A DNA stretch of 64,000 bases from Sphingomonadales bacterium (GTDB lineage Bacteria; Pseudomonadota; Alphaproteobacteria; Sphingomonadales; Sphingomonadaceae), in contig JADJXT010000001.1 of assembly GCA_016720115.1 (NCBI GenBank), forward strand, positions 372,001 to 436,000. The letters are read 5' to 3'. Below the pieces are notes generated by a model that was given only the letters and a program-made list of their open reading frames with translations, was not told the DNA's origin and ran no database searches. How positions within the stretch are numbered: the stretch's first letter is position 1; every line of letters starts with the position of its first letter. Of this stretch, positions 44,214 through 53,778 are shown piece by piece. Made by a program: the position numbers and the translations under genes.

Positions 44214-44969
44214 CTAAAGATACAGAAAATCGCGCGGGTAGCTGCGCAGATGCGCGCCGCCGTCGACGAAAATTATCTGGCCGGTGACGTGCTCCGCCGC
44301 AGCGAGATACAATAACGCATCCGCAATCGCCGCAGCATCGGGCAGGCTGCCCAGCGGCATCATGCCGTTCAGTCGCTCCATTTGCGCATCGTCATATTCG
44401 CCGGTCGGGATTACCAGCCCCGGGGCAATGCCGTTGACCCTTGCCCTCTCGCCAAAGGCTGCTGCGAGGCTGCGCACCGAGGCGGCGAGCGCCTGTTTCG
44501 ACAGCGTATAGCTCAGCTGGTCGCCATTGGGGTTGGTGATGTGCTGGTCGACGATATGGACGATCGCGGGGCGCACGCCTTCGCCCGCCGCCTGCACCAG
44601 CGCGCGGCTGAGCAGCACCGGCGCGAACAGGTTGAGCCGGAAATGCGCATCGAGTGTCTCTGCCGAAAGCGTTTCCCAGCCATCCTGTCCGAACATCGCG
44701 GCGTTGTTGACCAGCAGGTCGGGCACCCTGCCGAAATGCCCGATTGCATCGGCCATTATCTTTTCCGGCGCTCCGTCAGCGGCAAGATCAGCGGCGAAAT
44801 GCTTCCAGTCGCTGCCATTGCGCTCCAGCGCCGCTGCCAGTTCCGCAACGGCCCTGCCGTCGCCATGGCTGGTGAGCGCAAGATCGTATCCGGCATCGGC
44901 CAGCCGCGCCGCGATCACCGCACCCAGCCGCCGCATCCCGCCGGTGACGAGCGCGAGCGGGCGTGTCAC
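44214..44969 (-). CDS. SDR oxidoreductase, FolM-like (dihydromonapterin/dihydrofolate reductase)
   Basis: The predicted protein has 251 residues from a GTG that shares GTGA with the folB stop. The opening ALVTGGMRRLGAVIAARLAD has the TGxxRxxG form seen in pteridine reductases and FolM rather than the usual TGxxxGIG. NNAAMFG and the catalytic YTLSK follow. Tight coupling to dihydroneopterin aldolase supports a pterin role. FolM-type activity is inferred from this pairing. Confidence 0.78.
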   Translation of the reverse strand: MTRPLALVTGGMRRLGAVIAARLADAGYDLALTSHGDGRAVAELAAALERNGSDWKHFAADLAADGAPEKIMADAIGHFGRVPDLLVNNAAMFGQDGWETLSAETLDAHFRLNLFAPVLLSRALVQAAGEGVRPAIVHIVDQHITNPNGDQLSYTLSKQALAASVRSLAAAFGERARVNGIAPGLVIPTGEYDDAQMERLNGMMPLGSLPDAAAIADALLYLAAAEHVTGQIIFVDGGAHLRSYPRDFLYL

Positions 44970-45334
44970 TTGCGATGCCTTGTCAGCGTGATGCCGATTG
45001 ATTCGCCGTCTTCCGAAATCGCCAGCTTGATGATCTTCACCGTCACATTCTGGACGCGCGGGTCGGAGGCGAACAGCCGGTCGATGATATGGTCGGCCAC
45101 CGCCTCGATCAGCGTGAAGTGCACGCCTTCGGGAAAGACCGTCGCGGCCTCCTTGATCGCCATATAGTTTTTCGAAGCCGACAGCGGCGTATCGGGGGCA
45201 TAATGCGGCGCAACCTCAAGGTCGGCGCTGACCGAGATGTGCAGCGGCTGCGGCAGGTGCGTTTCCTGGCTGTAGATGCCGGTGAGCACATTGACGTGCA
45301 GGTCGTGCACTTCGAGGGTGAGTAAGTCTGTCAT
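44966..45334 (-). CDS. folB: Dihydroneopterin aldolase family protein
   Basis: The predicted protein has 122 residues, the normal size. It opens DLLTLEVHDLHVNVLTGIYSQE and carries the family pattern QPLHISVSADLEV, NYMAIKEAATVF (catalytic Tyr/Lys region), and VHFTLIEAVADHIIDRLF. It acts in folate synthesis, cleaving dihydroneopterin. It lies directly after the methyltransferase gene (1 bp) and overlaps the SDR gene. Confidence 0.88.
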   Translation of the reverse strand: MTDLLTLEVHDLHVNVLTGIYSQETHLPQPLHISVSADLEVAPHYAPDTPLSASKNYMAIKEAATVFPEGVHFTLIEAVADHIIDRLFASDPRVQNVTVKIIKLAISEDGESIGITLTRHRK

Positions 45335-45335
45335 C

Positions 45336-46310
45336 TTAATCCTGTTGCGACCAGCGTGCAAAAATGGCTGTGGGAAGCAATAGCCCCCTTGCCTCTTCCC
45401 GAACAGCCAGTTCACCAAACTCAACCTTGCCGGGCAGGTCGGCAAAATGCGCCTGCAGCAGGTTGCCCAAAGCGATGGCCGACATGCGCACGGCATAGAC
45501 GGTGAGGAAGAGGAAGCGCGAATTGGCGTCGAGCAACTGGCGGCAATTGGCGATCAGGCCGGGCAGATCTTCCTCCAGCCGCCACACCTCGCCATCGGGC
45601 CCGCGGCCATATTTGGGCGGATCGAGGAGGATGCCGTCATAGCGCCGCTCACGCCGCACCTCGCGCGCGACGAACTTCGCGGCATCGTCGACAATCCAGC
45701 GGATCGGGCGGTCGGCCATGCCCGACAGCGCGGCATTTTCGCGCGCCTGTGCGACGGACTTTTTCGAGGCATCAACATGCACCATCTGCGCGCCAGCAGC
45801 CGAGAGCGCGAGCGTGCCGACGCCGGTGTAACCGAACAGGTTCATGCACGGCATGTCTCCCCTCCCGCTTGCGGGAGGGGCTGGGGGAGGGTTTGAAGGG
45901 GCAGGCTGCGTCTCAGGCCCTCCCCCGACCCCTCCCGCAGGCGGGAGGGGAGAAGCCAGTTGCCCGCGCATCCAGCGCCAGACGGGGTCCATATCGGGAA
46001 AGAAGCCCAGATGGCGGAACGGGGTGCAGCTTGCGGTGAAGCTGACCTCGTCATTCCATTTGAGCGGCCAGCCGTCCTGCGGCACCGGCCTGTCATAATA
46101 CCAGCGGCCGCCGCCATCCTCATCCGATCCGGGGATGAATTCGCCATCGGCCTGCCAGTCGGCGGTCGCCGGTTCCCACATCGCCTGCGGTTCTGGGCGG
46201 ATGAAGCGCCGAGCGCCATAGGCTTCGAGCTTGCGGCCATTGCCGCTGTCGATCAGCGTGTAATCGGGCCTCGGTTCGCTGACGAGGGTGACGAAGTCGG
46301 GTTCAACCAT
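45336..46310 (-). CDS. Class I SAM-dependent methyltransferase (RlmI-like) with in-frame repeat insertion
   Basis: The chosen start is the ATG at 46310 (MVEPDFVTLVSEPRPDYTLI), giving 324 residues. Longer openings would read through an intergenic repeat. The Rossmann SAM domain has MNLFGYTGVGTLALSAAGA, MVHVDASKKSVAQAREN and DGILLDPPKYGRGPDGEV, the DPPK motif typical of RlmI/RlmK-like RNA methyltransferases. Residues about 119-152 (LASPLPPAGGVGGGPE to PPASGRGD) are coded by a palindromic repeat placed just before the SAM motif. Substrate assignment to 23S rRNA is uncertain. Confidence 0.82.
   Translation of the reverse strand: MVEPDFVTLVSEPRPDYTLIDSGNGRKLEAYGARRFIRPEPQAMWEPATADWQADGEFIPGSDEDGGGRWYYDRPVPQDGWPLKWNDEVSFTASCTPFRHLGFFPDMDPVWRWMRGQLASPLPPAGGVGGGPETQPAPSNPPPAPPASGRGDMPCMNLFGYTGVGTLALSAAGAQMVHVDASKKSVAQARENAALSGMADRPIRWIVDDAAKFVAREVRRERRYDGILLDPPKYGRGPDGEVWRLEEDLPGLIANCRQLLDANSRFLFLTVYAVRMSAIALGNLLQAHFADLPGKVEFGELAVREEARGLLLPTAIFARWSQQD
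45855..45955. repeat. Palindromic repeat (CTCCC/GGGAG family) inside the methyltransferase gene
   Basis: Both halves carry CCCCTCCCGCNNGCGGGAGGGG and are inverted about a 40-bp middle, the same design as in imuB and dnaE2. It is read in frame on the minus strand without stops. Confidence 0.88.
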
Positions 46311-46330
46311 CGTACACCACCGACCCATTC

Positions 46331-46408
46331 CGTTCGTATCGAGCGTAGTCGAGTTGCCGTGATGTGGCGCAGAACCGATGGGTGTCTCGACTGCGCTCGA
46401 CACGAACG
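46331..46408. repeat. Inverted repeat (CGTTCGT...TCGAGC family) between thrC and the methyltransferase gene
   Basis: The left arm CGTTCGTATCGAGCGTAGTC is mirrored by GACTGCGCTCGACACGAACG with a loop of about 30 bp. It sits in the 110-bp gap on the leader side of the methyltransferase gene. It stays open in the methyltransferase frame, like the coding copies of the other families. Confidence 0.85.
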
Positions 46409-46420
46409 GCTCCCATGTTT

Positions 46421-47815
46421 TCAGGCGCGAGCGGCATGGCCCAGCACATGGTCGCGCACCGCGGCATAATCCGAAGGCAGCACGATGAAGCGTTCCTCGC
46501 GGTCGAACAAATTGCCGACGCGCGCAGGGAGCGATGGGCGGAGGCCGGTCGCCCGCTCGACCGCATCGGGGAATTTCGCCGGGTGCGCCGTTGCCAGCGT
46601 CACCACCGGGATATCCGCCGCGATACCCGCATGGCGCGCGGCGTGCAGCGCGATCGCGGTGTGCGGATCGATCACCTCGGCGCATTTCTCATAAGCCCAG
46701 CGCATCGCGCCCGACATTTCGTCGGCATCGGCGCGCGCGCTTTTGAACAGGCTGGCCTTGCCGCGCATGTCGGCGGAGAGCGCGGTTTTTCCCATCTGCT
46801 CGAATACCTTCATCCGCGCCGCCGTGGTGCTGCCGTCACGGCCTTCAAGGTCGAACAGCAGCCGCTCGAAATTGCTCGACACCTGGATATCCATCGACGG
46901 GGCGGCGGTCGGCGTCACCGTGCCGACCGAATAGTCGCCCTTGGCGAGTGCGCGGTGGAGGATGTCGTTGACATTGGTGGCAACGATCAGCCGCTCGACC
47001 GGCAGCCCCATTTGCGCCGCGACATAGCCTGCAAACACATCACCGAAATTGCCGGTCGGCACCGAAAAGGCGATTCTGCGATCCGGTGCGCCCAGTTGCA
47101 GTGCGGACCAGAAATAATAGACCACCTGCGCCATCAGCCGCGCCCAGTTGATCGAATTGACCGCCGACAGCGTGATTGCGCTGGTGACTTCGGCATCGCC
47201 GAACATCCGCTTCACCATCGCCTGCGCATCGTCGAAGCTGCCCTCGATGGCGATATTGTGGACATTGGGTGCGAGCACCGTGGTCATCTGCCGCCGCTGC
47301 ACGTCCGAAACGCGGCCATGCGGGTGCAGCATGAATATCTCGATATTCTCGCGGCCCGCCACGGCATGGATCGCTGCCGATCCGGTATCGCCCGAAGTCG
47401 CGCCGACAATCGTCAGCGCCTTGCCGCTGCCCGTCAGGAAGCGCTCGAACAGATGGCCGAGCAGCTGCAGCGCGACATCCTTGAACGCCAATGTCGGGCC
47501 ATGGAACAGTTCGAGCAGCCATTGCTGGCTGTCGAGCTGGGTCAGCGGGGTCACCGCCGCATGGGCAAAGCTGCCATAGGCGGCGGCGCAGAGTTCGCGC
47601 AATTCGTCTTCGGTCAGGCTGCCTGCGGTGAACGGCGCCATCACTTTCGCAGCGAGATCGACATAGGAAAGCCCGCGCATTGCGGCGATTTCAGCCTGCG
47701 TGAATTTCGGCCATGCGCCGGGGACGTACAGCCCGCCGTCGCTTGCGAGCCCCGCCAGCGTCACCCCCGCAAAATCGAGGTTCGACGCATTTCCCCTGGT
47801 GCTGATATAATGCAT
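46421..47815 (-). CDS. thrC: Threonine synthase
   Basis: The predicted protein has 464 residues from the ATG at 47815 (MHYISTRGNASNLDFAGVTL). PLP enzyme motifs: the lysine in LFHGPTLAFKDVALQLLG, the phosphate-binding GATSGDTGSAA, and VPTGNFGDVFAGYVA. This is the class of about 460 residues found in proteobacteria and yeast. It converts O-phosphohomoserine to threonine. It is divergent from valS with about 98 bp between the starts. Confidence 0.95.
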   Translation of the reverse strand: MHYISTRGNASNLDFAGVTLAGLASDGGLYVPGAWPKFTQAEIAAMRGLSYVDLAAKVMAPFTAGSLTEDELRELCAAAYGSFAHAAVTPLTQLDSQQWLLELFHGPTLAFKDVALQLLGHLFERFLTGSGKALTIVGATSGDTGSAAIHAVAGRENIEIFMLHPHGRVSDVQRRQMTTVLAPNVHNIAIEGSFDDAQAMVKRMFGDAEVTSAITLSAVNSINWARLMAQVVYYFWSALQLGAPDRRIAFSVPTGNFGDVFAGYVAAQMGLPVERLIVATNVNDILHRALAKGDYSVGTVTPTAAPSMDIQVSSNFERLLFDLEGRDGSTTAARMKVFEQMGKTALSADMRGKASLFKSARADADEMSGAMRWAYEKCAEVIDPHTAIALHAARHAGIAADIPVVTLATAHPAKFPDAVERATGLRPSLPARVGNLFDREERFIVLPSDYAAVRDHVLGHAARA

Positions 47816-47913
47816 GACGCGCGCGGCGTTAGCGGGTGCAGCAATCGGGCGCAAGTGCGCGCACGATTCCTAGGGGTTTTCCTTTGCCCAAAGCGCGGGT
47901 AAGGCGCGGCTCC

Positions 47914-50900
47914 ATGACTATCGACAAGACATTCGACTTTGCGGGCATCGAGGCCAAATGGGGCAAGCATTGGGAGGAGAGCGGCGCCTATCGCCCGCAC
48001 CGGCCCGACGCGCAGCCCTTCACCATCGTCAATCCGCCGCCGAATGTCACCGGCAGCCTGCATATCGGCCATGCGCTCGACAATACGCTGCAGGACATAC
48101 TGATCCGCCACGCCCGCCTCAAGGGCAAGGATGCGCTGTGGGTGGTCGGCACCGATCATGCCGGGATCGCGACGCAGATGGTGGTCGAACGCCAGCTTGA
48201 GGCGAAGCAGGACAAGCGCACCAATTACAGCCGCGAAGCCTTTGTCGAAAAGGTGTGGGAGTGGAAGGCCGAAAGCGGCGGCACGATTACCAACCAGCTG
48301 CGTCGTCTGGGCTGTTCGATGGACTGGGCCAATGAACGCTTCACCATGGATGAAGGGTTCAACAAGGCGGTCACCAAAGTCTTTGTCGATCTGTATAATC
48401 AGGGGCTGATCTATCGCGACAAGCGGCTGGTGAACTGGGATCCGAAGCTGAAAACCGCGATTTCGGATCTTGAGGTCGAAACGCATGAGGTAAAGGGCCA
48501 TTTCTGGCACTTCCGCTATCCGCTGGCCGATGGCGTTCGCCTCGATGATGGCGCGGACCATATCGTCGTTGCTACCACCCGCCCCGAAACGATGCTCGCT
48601 GATATGGCGGTCGCGGTGAATGCCGACGATCCGCGCTACAAGAGCGTGATAGGCAAATTTGTCGAACTGCCGATTACCGGCCGCCGCGTGCCGATTGTGG
48701 CAGACGAACATGCCGATCCCGAACTGGGCTCGGGCGCAGTGAAGATCACCCCGGGACATGATTTCAACGATTTCGAGGTTGGCAAGCGCGCAGGGATGAA
48801 GCCCGGCGAAATGCTCAACATGTTCGATGCCGAGGCGCGCGTTGCACAGACGGCGGATGGGCTGATTCCTGCCGATCTGGTTGGCATGGATCGCTTCGAT
48901 GCGCGGACCGCTGTGGTCGAAAGGATGAAGGCGCTGGGTCGCCTCGTCCCGCATATCGTCAAGTCGGCAGATGGCGAGGAAACCGAGCTTGATGCCGAAC
49001 CGCGCACCATCCAGACGCCGTTCGGCGATCGTGGCGGGGTGGTGATCGAACCCTGGCTGACCGACCAATGGTATGTCGATGCCGAAACCCTCGCCCAGCC
49101 GCCGATACAGGCGGTGCGCGACGGACGGATCGAAATCGTCCCCAAAAGCTGGGAGAAGACCTTCTTCAACTGGATGGAGAATATCCAGCCTTGGTGCGTT
49201 TCGCGGCAGCTTTGGTGGGGGCACAGGATACCGGCTTGGTACTGCGCCACCAAGGAAGCGACGGAAAAAGAAGTGGCAAGGTTGGCAAGCGTCGATCGGA
49301 GTGATGACATTGATCTCGAATTCTTCAGCAGTGTGTTCAACAGAGAACATCTGATTGTTGCTGCTGATGAAGACGCAGCAAGGCGAGCGGCTGCTGAATA
49401 TTATACAGTAGATGAAAATCGCGTAACGTTCGCTCCCGAGTCGTATAAGCTTGAGGATTGTAGGCCCTTCACTCTGGAGCGGGACAAAGACGTCCTCGAC
49501 ACCTGGTTCTCTTCGGCGCTCTGGCCTTTTGCCACGCTGGGCTGGCCTGAGGCGGAGGGGACTGTCCCTGCCGCCGGGCCGCAGAGCGCTGTCCAAAAGG
49601 GACAGTCCCCATCCGGGGACAGTCCCCAAGGCAGTTCGCTCGCAAGGGGAGAGGGATTATTGGCCCGCCACTACCCCAATGACGTCCTCATTTCCGGCTT
49701 CGACATCCTCTTCTTCTGGGATGCGCGCATGGCGATGCAGGGGATGCACTTCATGGGCGAAGTTCCGTGGAAGACGCTCTATCTGCACGGGCTGGTGCGC
49801 GCGGCGGATGGGCAGAAAATGTCCAAGTCCAAAGGCAATGTCGTCGATCCGCTGATCCTGATGGACAAATATGGCGCCGATGCGCTGCGCTTCTTCATGG
49901 CGGCGATGGAAAGCCAGGGCCGCGACGTGAAGATGGATGAGCGCCGCGTCGAAGGCTATCGCAACTTCGCGACCAAGCTGTGGAACGCCGCGCGTTTCTG
50001 CCAGTCGAACGGCATCGGTGCATCAACCACGCTGCGCGCGCCGGAGGCGAGCCTTGCGGTCAACAAATGGATCATCGGCGAGGTGGTCGAAACGCTGGCG
50101 AAGCTTGACAGGGCGTTCGAGGAATATCGTTTCGATGCGATGGCCGATACGATCTACCAGTTCGCCTGGGGCACCTTCTGCGACTGGTATCTGGAACTTG
50201 TGAAGCCTGTGTTGTCTCCGCCGCAAGAAGGGACTGTCCCTTCAGGGACTGTCCCCGGCAGCACAACCTCGCCGTCGGAATTGGGGACAGTCCCCATGCG
50301 GGGACAGTCCCCGGAGGCAAGCGAAACCCGCGCCGTGGCAGGCTGGGTGTTCGACCAGATCCTCGTCATGCTCCATCCGTTCATGCCCTTCATCACCGAG
50401 GAATTGTGGCATGCGATGGGCGACCGCAATTATGATCTGATCTTGGCCAAATGGCCTGAACCCAAGGCTGACCTCGATCTTGCCGCAGGCGCCGAAATCA
50501 ACTGGCTGATCGATCTGGTCACCGAAGTGCGCAGTGCCAAGAATGAACTGGGCATCGCACCCGGCGCGCGGCTCAATGCCTTTGTGCGCGATGCCGCGCC
50601 CGAAACGCTGGCCTGGATCGAGCGGCAAGCAGCGGCGATCGCCCGGCAGGCGCGGCTCGACTCCATCGCGAATGCCGAGGCGCCTGCGGGCGGCGCGGTG
50701 CAGATCGTGGTGGATGAAGCCACCTTCGTCATTCCGCTCGAAGGCATCATCGATCTCGATGCCGAACGGGCGCGGATCCACAAGGCCATTGAGGCGGCTT
50801 CGAAGGAAGCCAAATCATTGGAAGGCCGCCTTTCCAACCCGGCCTTTGTCGAAAAGGCAAAGCCCGAGGCGGTTGAAAAAGCGCGCGCCGACCATGCCGA

Positions 50901-50952
50901 AAAGGCCATCGAAGTCGAAAGGCTGAGTGCAGCGCTGGCGCGGTTGGGGTAA
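47914..50952 (+). CDS. valS: Valyl-tRNA synthetase with two in-frame repeat insertions
   Basis: The ATG at 47914 (MTIDKTFDFAGIEAKWG) gives 1012 residues, longer than the usual 860-950. Class I signatures: PPNVTGSLHIGHAL (HIGH) and KMSKSKGN (KMSKS). The editing domain lies between them, an anticodon-binding domain follows, and the coiled coil is at the C-terminus. Extra length comes from three places. Residues about 448-516 are an atypical, A+T-richer stretch before KDVLDTWFSSALWPF. Residues 548-572 (EGTVPAAGPQSAV and on) and 772-800 (EGTVPSGTVPGSTT and on) are coded by GGGACTGTCCC repeats. The catalytic signatures are intact, so the enzyme is presumably functional. Confidence 0.93.
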   Translation: MTIDKTFDFAGIEAKWGKHWEESGAYRPHRPDAQPFTIVNPPPNVTGSLHIGHALDNTLQDILIRHARLKGKDALWVVGTDHAGIATQMVVERQLEAKQDKRTNYSREAFVEKVWEWKAESGGTITNQLRRLGCSMDWANERFTMDEGFNKAVTKVFVDLYNQGLIYRDKRLVNWDPKLKTAISDLEVETHEVKGHFWHFRYPLADGVRLDDGADHIVVATTRPETMLADMAVAVNADDPRYKSVIGKFVELPITGRRVPIVADEHADPELGSGAVKITPGHDFNDFEVGKRAGMKPGEMLNMFDAEARVAQTADGLIPADLVGMDRFDARTAVVERMKALGRLVPHIVKSADGEETELDAEPRTIQTPFGDRGGVVIEPWLTDQWYVDAETLAQPPIQAVRDGRIEIVPKSWEKTFFNWMENIQPWCVSRQLWWGHRIPAWYCATKEATEKEVARLASVDRSDDIDLEFFSSVFNREHLIVAADEDAARRAAAEYYTVDENRVTFAPESYKLEDCRPFTLERDKDVLDTWFSSALWPFATLGWPEAEGTVPAAGPQSAVQKGQSPSGDSPQGSSLARGEGLLARHYPNDVLISGFDILFFWDARMAMQGMHFMGEVPWKTLYLHGLVRAADGQKMSKSKGNVVDPLILMDKYGADALRFFMAAMESQGRDVKMDERRVEGYRNFATKLWNAARFCQSNGIGASTTLRAPEASLAVNKWIIGEVVETLAKLDRAFEEYRFDAMADTIYQFAWGTFCDWYLELVKPVLSPPQEGTVPSGTVPGSTTSPSELGTVPMRGQSPEASETRAVAGWVFDQILVMLHPFMPFITEELWHAMGDRNYDLILAKWPEPKADLDLAAGAEINWLIDLVTEVRSAKNELGIAPGARLNAFVRDAAPETLAWIERQAAAIARQARLDSIANAEAPAGGAVQIVVDEATFVIPLEGIIDLDAERARIHKAIEAASKEAKSLEGRLSNPAFVEKAKPEAVEKARADHAEKAIEVERLSAALARLG
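49556..49628. repeat. GGGGACTGTCCC-type repeat inside valS (first copy)
   Basis: GGGGACTGTCCC is followed by inverted and direct copies (AAAGGGACAGTCCCC, GGGGACAGTCCCC). It is read in frame between LGWPE and the conserved HYPNDVLISGFDI region. Confidence 0.85.
50229..50313. repeat. GGGGACTGTCCC-type repeat inside valS (second copy)
   Basis: Two direct copies of AGGGACTGTCCC are followed, after a 30-bp middle, by two inverted copies GGGGACAGTCCCC. It is read in frame between LVKPVLSPPQ and the anticodon-domain segment AVAGWVFDQILVMLHPFMP. Confidence 0.85.
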
Positions 50953-50964
50953 AGCCTTCAGGCC

Positions 50965-51801
50965 TTAGCCATGCACCTCCAGATAGAGGAGGCTATGGTC
51001 TGAATGATCCTTGATCCACTTGTCCTTTGCCGCAGACGTCGCGGCATCGGTCCAGCCGCGCACGGCAACCTCGGCGGGGGTGCCGTATTCGCCGGTGAAG
51101 GTCTTGAATGTCAGGTGATCGGCGGCGAACACATGATCGAGCGGCGAATCCGGAATCGATGATCCGCTGCCGTTCGACCAGCTGTTGGCATGCGTTTTCG
51201 GCAGGCGGCGCATCTTGTACTTCGCCTTCCTTGCTTCCTTGTCCCACTTCTTCAGTTCATCGGCGCTCGGGATATTGTGCCCCGGATATTCGAGCCCCAT
51301 CGAATTGAGATCGCCGAGGAAAATATAATTGGCGCGCGCACCCGGCGCTACCTGCTTGTCGAGCGTCTTTTTGAAGTCGATCGCGCGCATCACCATATCA
51401 TCGCGCAGCCGCATTCCGCGCGGTGCCACTCCGCTGGCAAGATGCAGGAATAGCACGGCATATTTTTCCTCCCCTATCATGAAGGAAACCAGCTGGCCGG
51501 GGCGCATATGGGTCGTCCCCGATTTATATTCGGTACGCTGGGTGATCAGCGAGGTTATCGTGCGTTTGACGCCGATGAGGATTTCCTGCGTCTGCTGCCC
51601 CTCGGTGATCTGGAAGGTATAGTTGGGCATACGCTCGACCAGCGTTTCGAAAACGGTTTTGCCCTCAACTTCGAACATGCCGAAAATGTCAGGTTTCTGT
51701 GCGGCCAGAAATTCCACCACCCGATCGACGCGCGCCGAATCCGGTCCGTCCCCCTTGAAATGCTCGACATTCCACGATGCCACCGAAAACAGCTTTGCCA
51801 T
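50965..51801 (-). CDS. Endonuclease/exonuclease/phosphatase family protein
   Basis: The predicted protein has 278 residues. The EEP fold is recognisable from VASWNVEHFKGD (metal-binding Asn), MFEVEGK (metal-binding Glu), YIFLGDLNSMG (Asp/Asn pair) and the terminal HSDHSLLYLEV (catalytic Asp-His). There is no signal peptide. The substrate (nucleic acid or phosphoester) is not determined. It is convergent with valS, 12 bp between the stops. Confidence 0.82.
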   Translation of the reverse strand: MAKLFSVASWNVEHFKGDGPDSARVDRVVEFLAAQKPDIFGMFEVEGKTVFETLVERMPNYTFQITEGQQTQEILIGVKRTITSLITQRTEYKSGTTHMRPGQLVSFMIGEEKYAVLFLHLASGVAPRGMRLRDDMVMRAIDFKKTLDKQVAPGARANYIFLGDLNSMGLEYPGHNIPSADELKKWDKEARKAKYKMRRLPKTHANSWSNGSGSSIPDSPLDHVFAADHLTFKTFTGEYGTPAEVAVRGWTDAATSAAKDKWIKDHSDHSLLYLEVHG

Positions 51802-52004
51802 TGGCCTGTTCCTCCTGTTTTGAACCGCTGCCTTGAATGGCAGCGATAGGCTTCATTGTCCGTGAAATACATCACAGGTGCGGCATCTTGAAAAATGCCC
51901 GTAATATCCGGCCAGACGCCTTTATCGCGCCGCAAAATCGGTTTAGGGTCTTGTCCGCGACGCCATTCGTGTGGTGTTCAGGGGAAGGGATTTAGCGCGG
52001 CGCG

Positions 52005-52919
52005 ATGGATATCTACCTGCCTATAGCCGGGCTGTCGGTGAACATCGTTGTGATCATCCTGCTCGGCGGCGCGGTAGGCATGCTTTCGGGCATGTTTGGC
52101 GTTGGCGGCGGATTTCTGACCACGCCTTTGCTGATTTTCTACGGCATCCCGCCAACGGTGGCTGCGGCATCGGCCTCGACACAGGTCACGGGTGCGAGCG
52201 TATCGGGCGTGTTCGCGCATATGCGGCGCGGCGGGGTCGATTTTCACATGGGCGCGGTGCTGGTGGTCGGCGGGCTTTTGGGCACGCTGTTCGGCGCGGT
52301 GCTGTTCGAACTGCTCGAAGCATGGGGGCAGGCCGACACTGTCATCAACATCCTCTACACGCTGCTGCTCGGCGGCATTGGCGGCCTGATGGCGAAAGAT
52401 GCCTGGCAGAGCGTTTCGGCAAAGCGCAGCGGAAAGCCGGTTGCGGCCAGCAAAAGGCGCCACCATCCGCTGGTCGCCAACCTGCCCGGTCGCTGGCGTT
52501 TCTATCGCTCGGGCCTCTACATTTCACCGCTTGCTCCGCTGATCCTTGGTTTCCTGACCGGTATCCTGACCATGCTGCTGGGTGTCGGCGGCGGTTTCAT
52601 CATGGTGCCCGCGATGCTCTATATTTTGGGGATGAGCGCCAATGTCGTGGTTGGCACCTCGCTGTTCCAGATCCTCTTCGTCACCATGTCTTCGACGATG
52701 GTGCACAGCCTGACGACGCGCGCGGTCGATATCGTGCTCGCCATCTTCCTGCTGATCGGCAGCGTAACCGGCGCGCAAATCGGCGCGCGGCTGGCACAAC
52801 GGATGCGGCCCGATTATCTGCGGCTGTTGCTGGCGGCCATCGTGCTGATCGTTGCCTTGCGCATGGGGCTGGGCCTCGGCTGGCGGCCCGACGAAATCTA
52901 TACGGTGCAGTATCTGTGA
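52005..52919 (+). CDS. Sulfite exporter TauE/SafE family membrane protein
   Basis: The predicted protein has 304 residues with eight or so hydrophobic segments. The duplicated family motif appears as GMFGVGGGFLTTPLL in the first half and LLGVGGGFIMVPAML in the second. TauE/SafE proteins export sulfite or sulfoacetate and related anions. The stop shares GTGA with the TIGR02186 gene, so the pair is probably translationally coupled. The two are a recurrent alphaproteobacterial pair. Confidence 0.87.
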   Translation: MDIYLPIAGLSVNIVVIILLGGAVGMLSGMFGVGGGFLTTPLLIFYGIPPTVAAASASTQVTGASVSGVFAHMRRGGVDFHMGAVLVVGGLLGTLFGAVLFELLEAWGQADTVINILYTLLLGGIGGLMAKDAWQSVSAKRSGKPVAASKRRHHPLVANLPGRWRFYRSGLYISPLAPLILGFLTGILTMLLGVGGGFIMVPAMLYILGMSANVVVGTSLFQILFVTMSSTMVHSLTTRAVDIVLAIFLLIGSVTGAQIGARLAQRMRPDYLRLLLAAIVLIVALRMGLGLGWRPDEIYTVQYL

Positions 52920-53689
52920 TCGCGCGGCTGCTCTTGATCCTCGCCTTGCTGTTGCCGTTTCCGGCACTGGCGCAGTCGGCGAGCGAGCCCAAGCTTGTGC
53001 CTGACGTTTCGCAGCGGAATATCAACATCCAGTCGCGCTTTACCGGGGCAGAATTGCTGATGTTCGGTGCCATCATCTATCCGCGCGGGGTGGCACCCGA
53101 AGGGCAGGTCGATGTCGCGGTCGTGCTGCGTGGGCCGACCCGGCCGATTATCCTGCGCGAAAAGCAGCAGGTGGCCGGCATGTGGGTCAATGCCGACAGC
53201 ATCGATTTCCGCTCGGCCCCTGCTTATTACGCAATCGCCTCGTCGCGCCCAATTGACAAGATTGTCGATGCGCGGACAGCCGCGATTTACGAATTGGGGC
53301 TGAAACGGCTGCAACTGTCGCCAACCGGCGAGATTCAGACAAGCGAGGTGCGGCGCTTTACCAGCGGTCTGGTCGATCTCAACCGCCGTGACGGTCTGTT
53401 TGCCGAGGCACCAGGCGAAGTCGATATCACCGATCAGGTGCTCTACCGTGCGCGGCTGACATTGCCGTCGAGCGTGCCCGAGGGACGCTATGTGGCGGAA
53501 ACGCTGCTTATCCGCAACGGGCGGGTGATCGTTGCAGACGACAGCGTTACCGTTGTCATCAGCAAAACCGGCTTCGAACGCTTCGTGACCATCATGGCGC
53601 AGGAATATGGCCTGCTCTATGGCGCATTTGCAGTGCTCGTCTCGCTATTCCTGGGTTGGTTTGCGGGCTATGTTTTCGGGCGGCTCTAG
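52916..53689 (+). CDS. TIGR02186 family transmembrane protein
   Basis: The predicted protein has 257 residues from a GTG overlapping the TauE stop. A signal peptide (ARLLLILALLLPFPALAQS) leads into a periplasmic domain with PDVSQRNINIQSRFTGAELLMFGAI and GPTRPIILREKQQVAGMWVN. A single C-terminal membrane segment (LLYGAFAVLVSLFLGWFAGY) ends the protein. The family is uncharacterised and nearly always follows a TauE-type exporter, suggesting an accessory role in the same transport process. Confidence 0.82.
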   Translation: MIARLLLILALLLPFPALAQSASEPKLVPDVSQRNINIQSRFTGAELLMFGAIIYPRGVAPEGQVDVAVVLRGPTRPIILREKQQVAGMWVNADSIDFRSAPAYYAIASSRPIDKIVDARTAAIYELGLKRLQLSPTGEIQTSEVRRFTSGLVDLNRRDGLFAEAPGEVDITDQVLYRARLTLPSSVPEGRYVAETLLIRNGRVIVADDSVTVVISKTGFERFVTIMAQEYGLLYGAFAVLVSLFLGWFAGYVFGRL

Positions 53690-53778
53690 GCGCGGCGGCG
53701 GTGCCCGAAAGCCCTGCATTTTAGCTGAAAATTAACCTCACCGACCTAGTCTGGCATCCTTAACAACAGGGTGACCAA

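Noticed and set aside
47761..49629. 622-codon open frame on the minus strand
   Set aside because: It is antisense to valS and has no recognisable domain.
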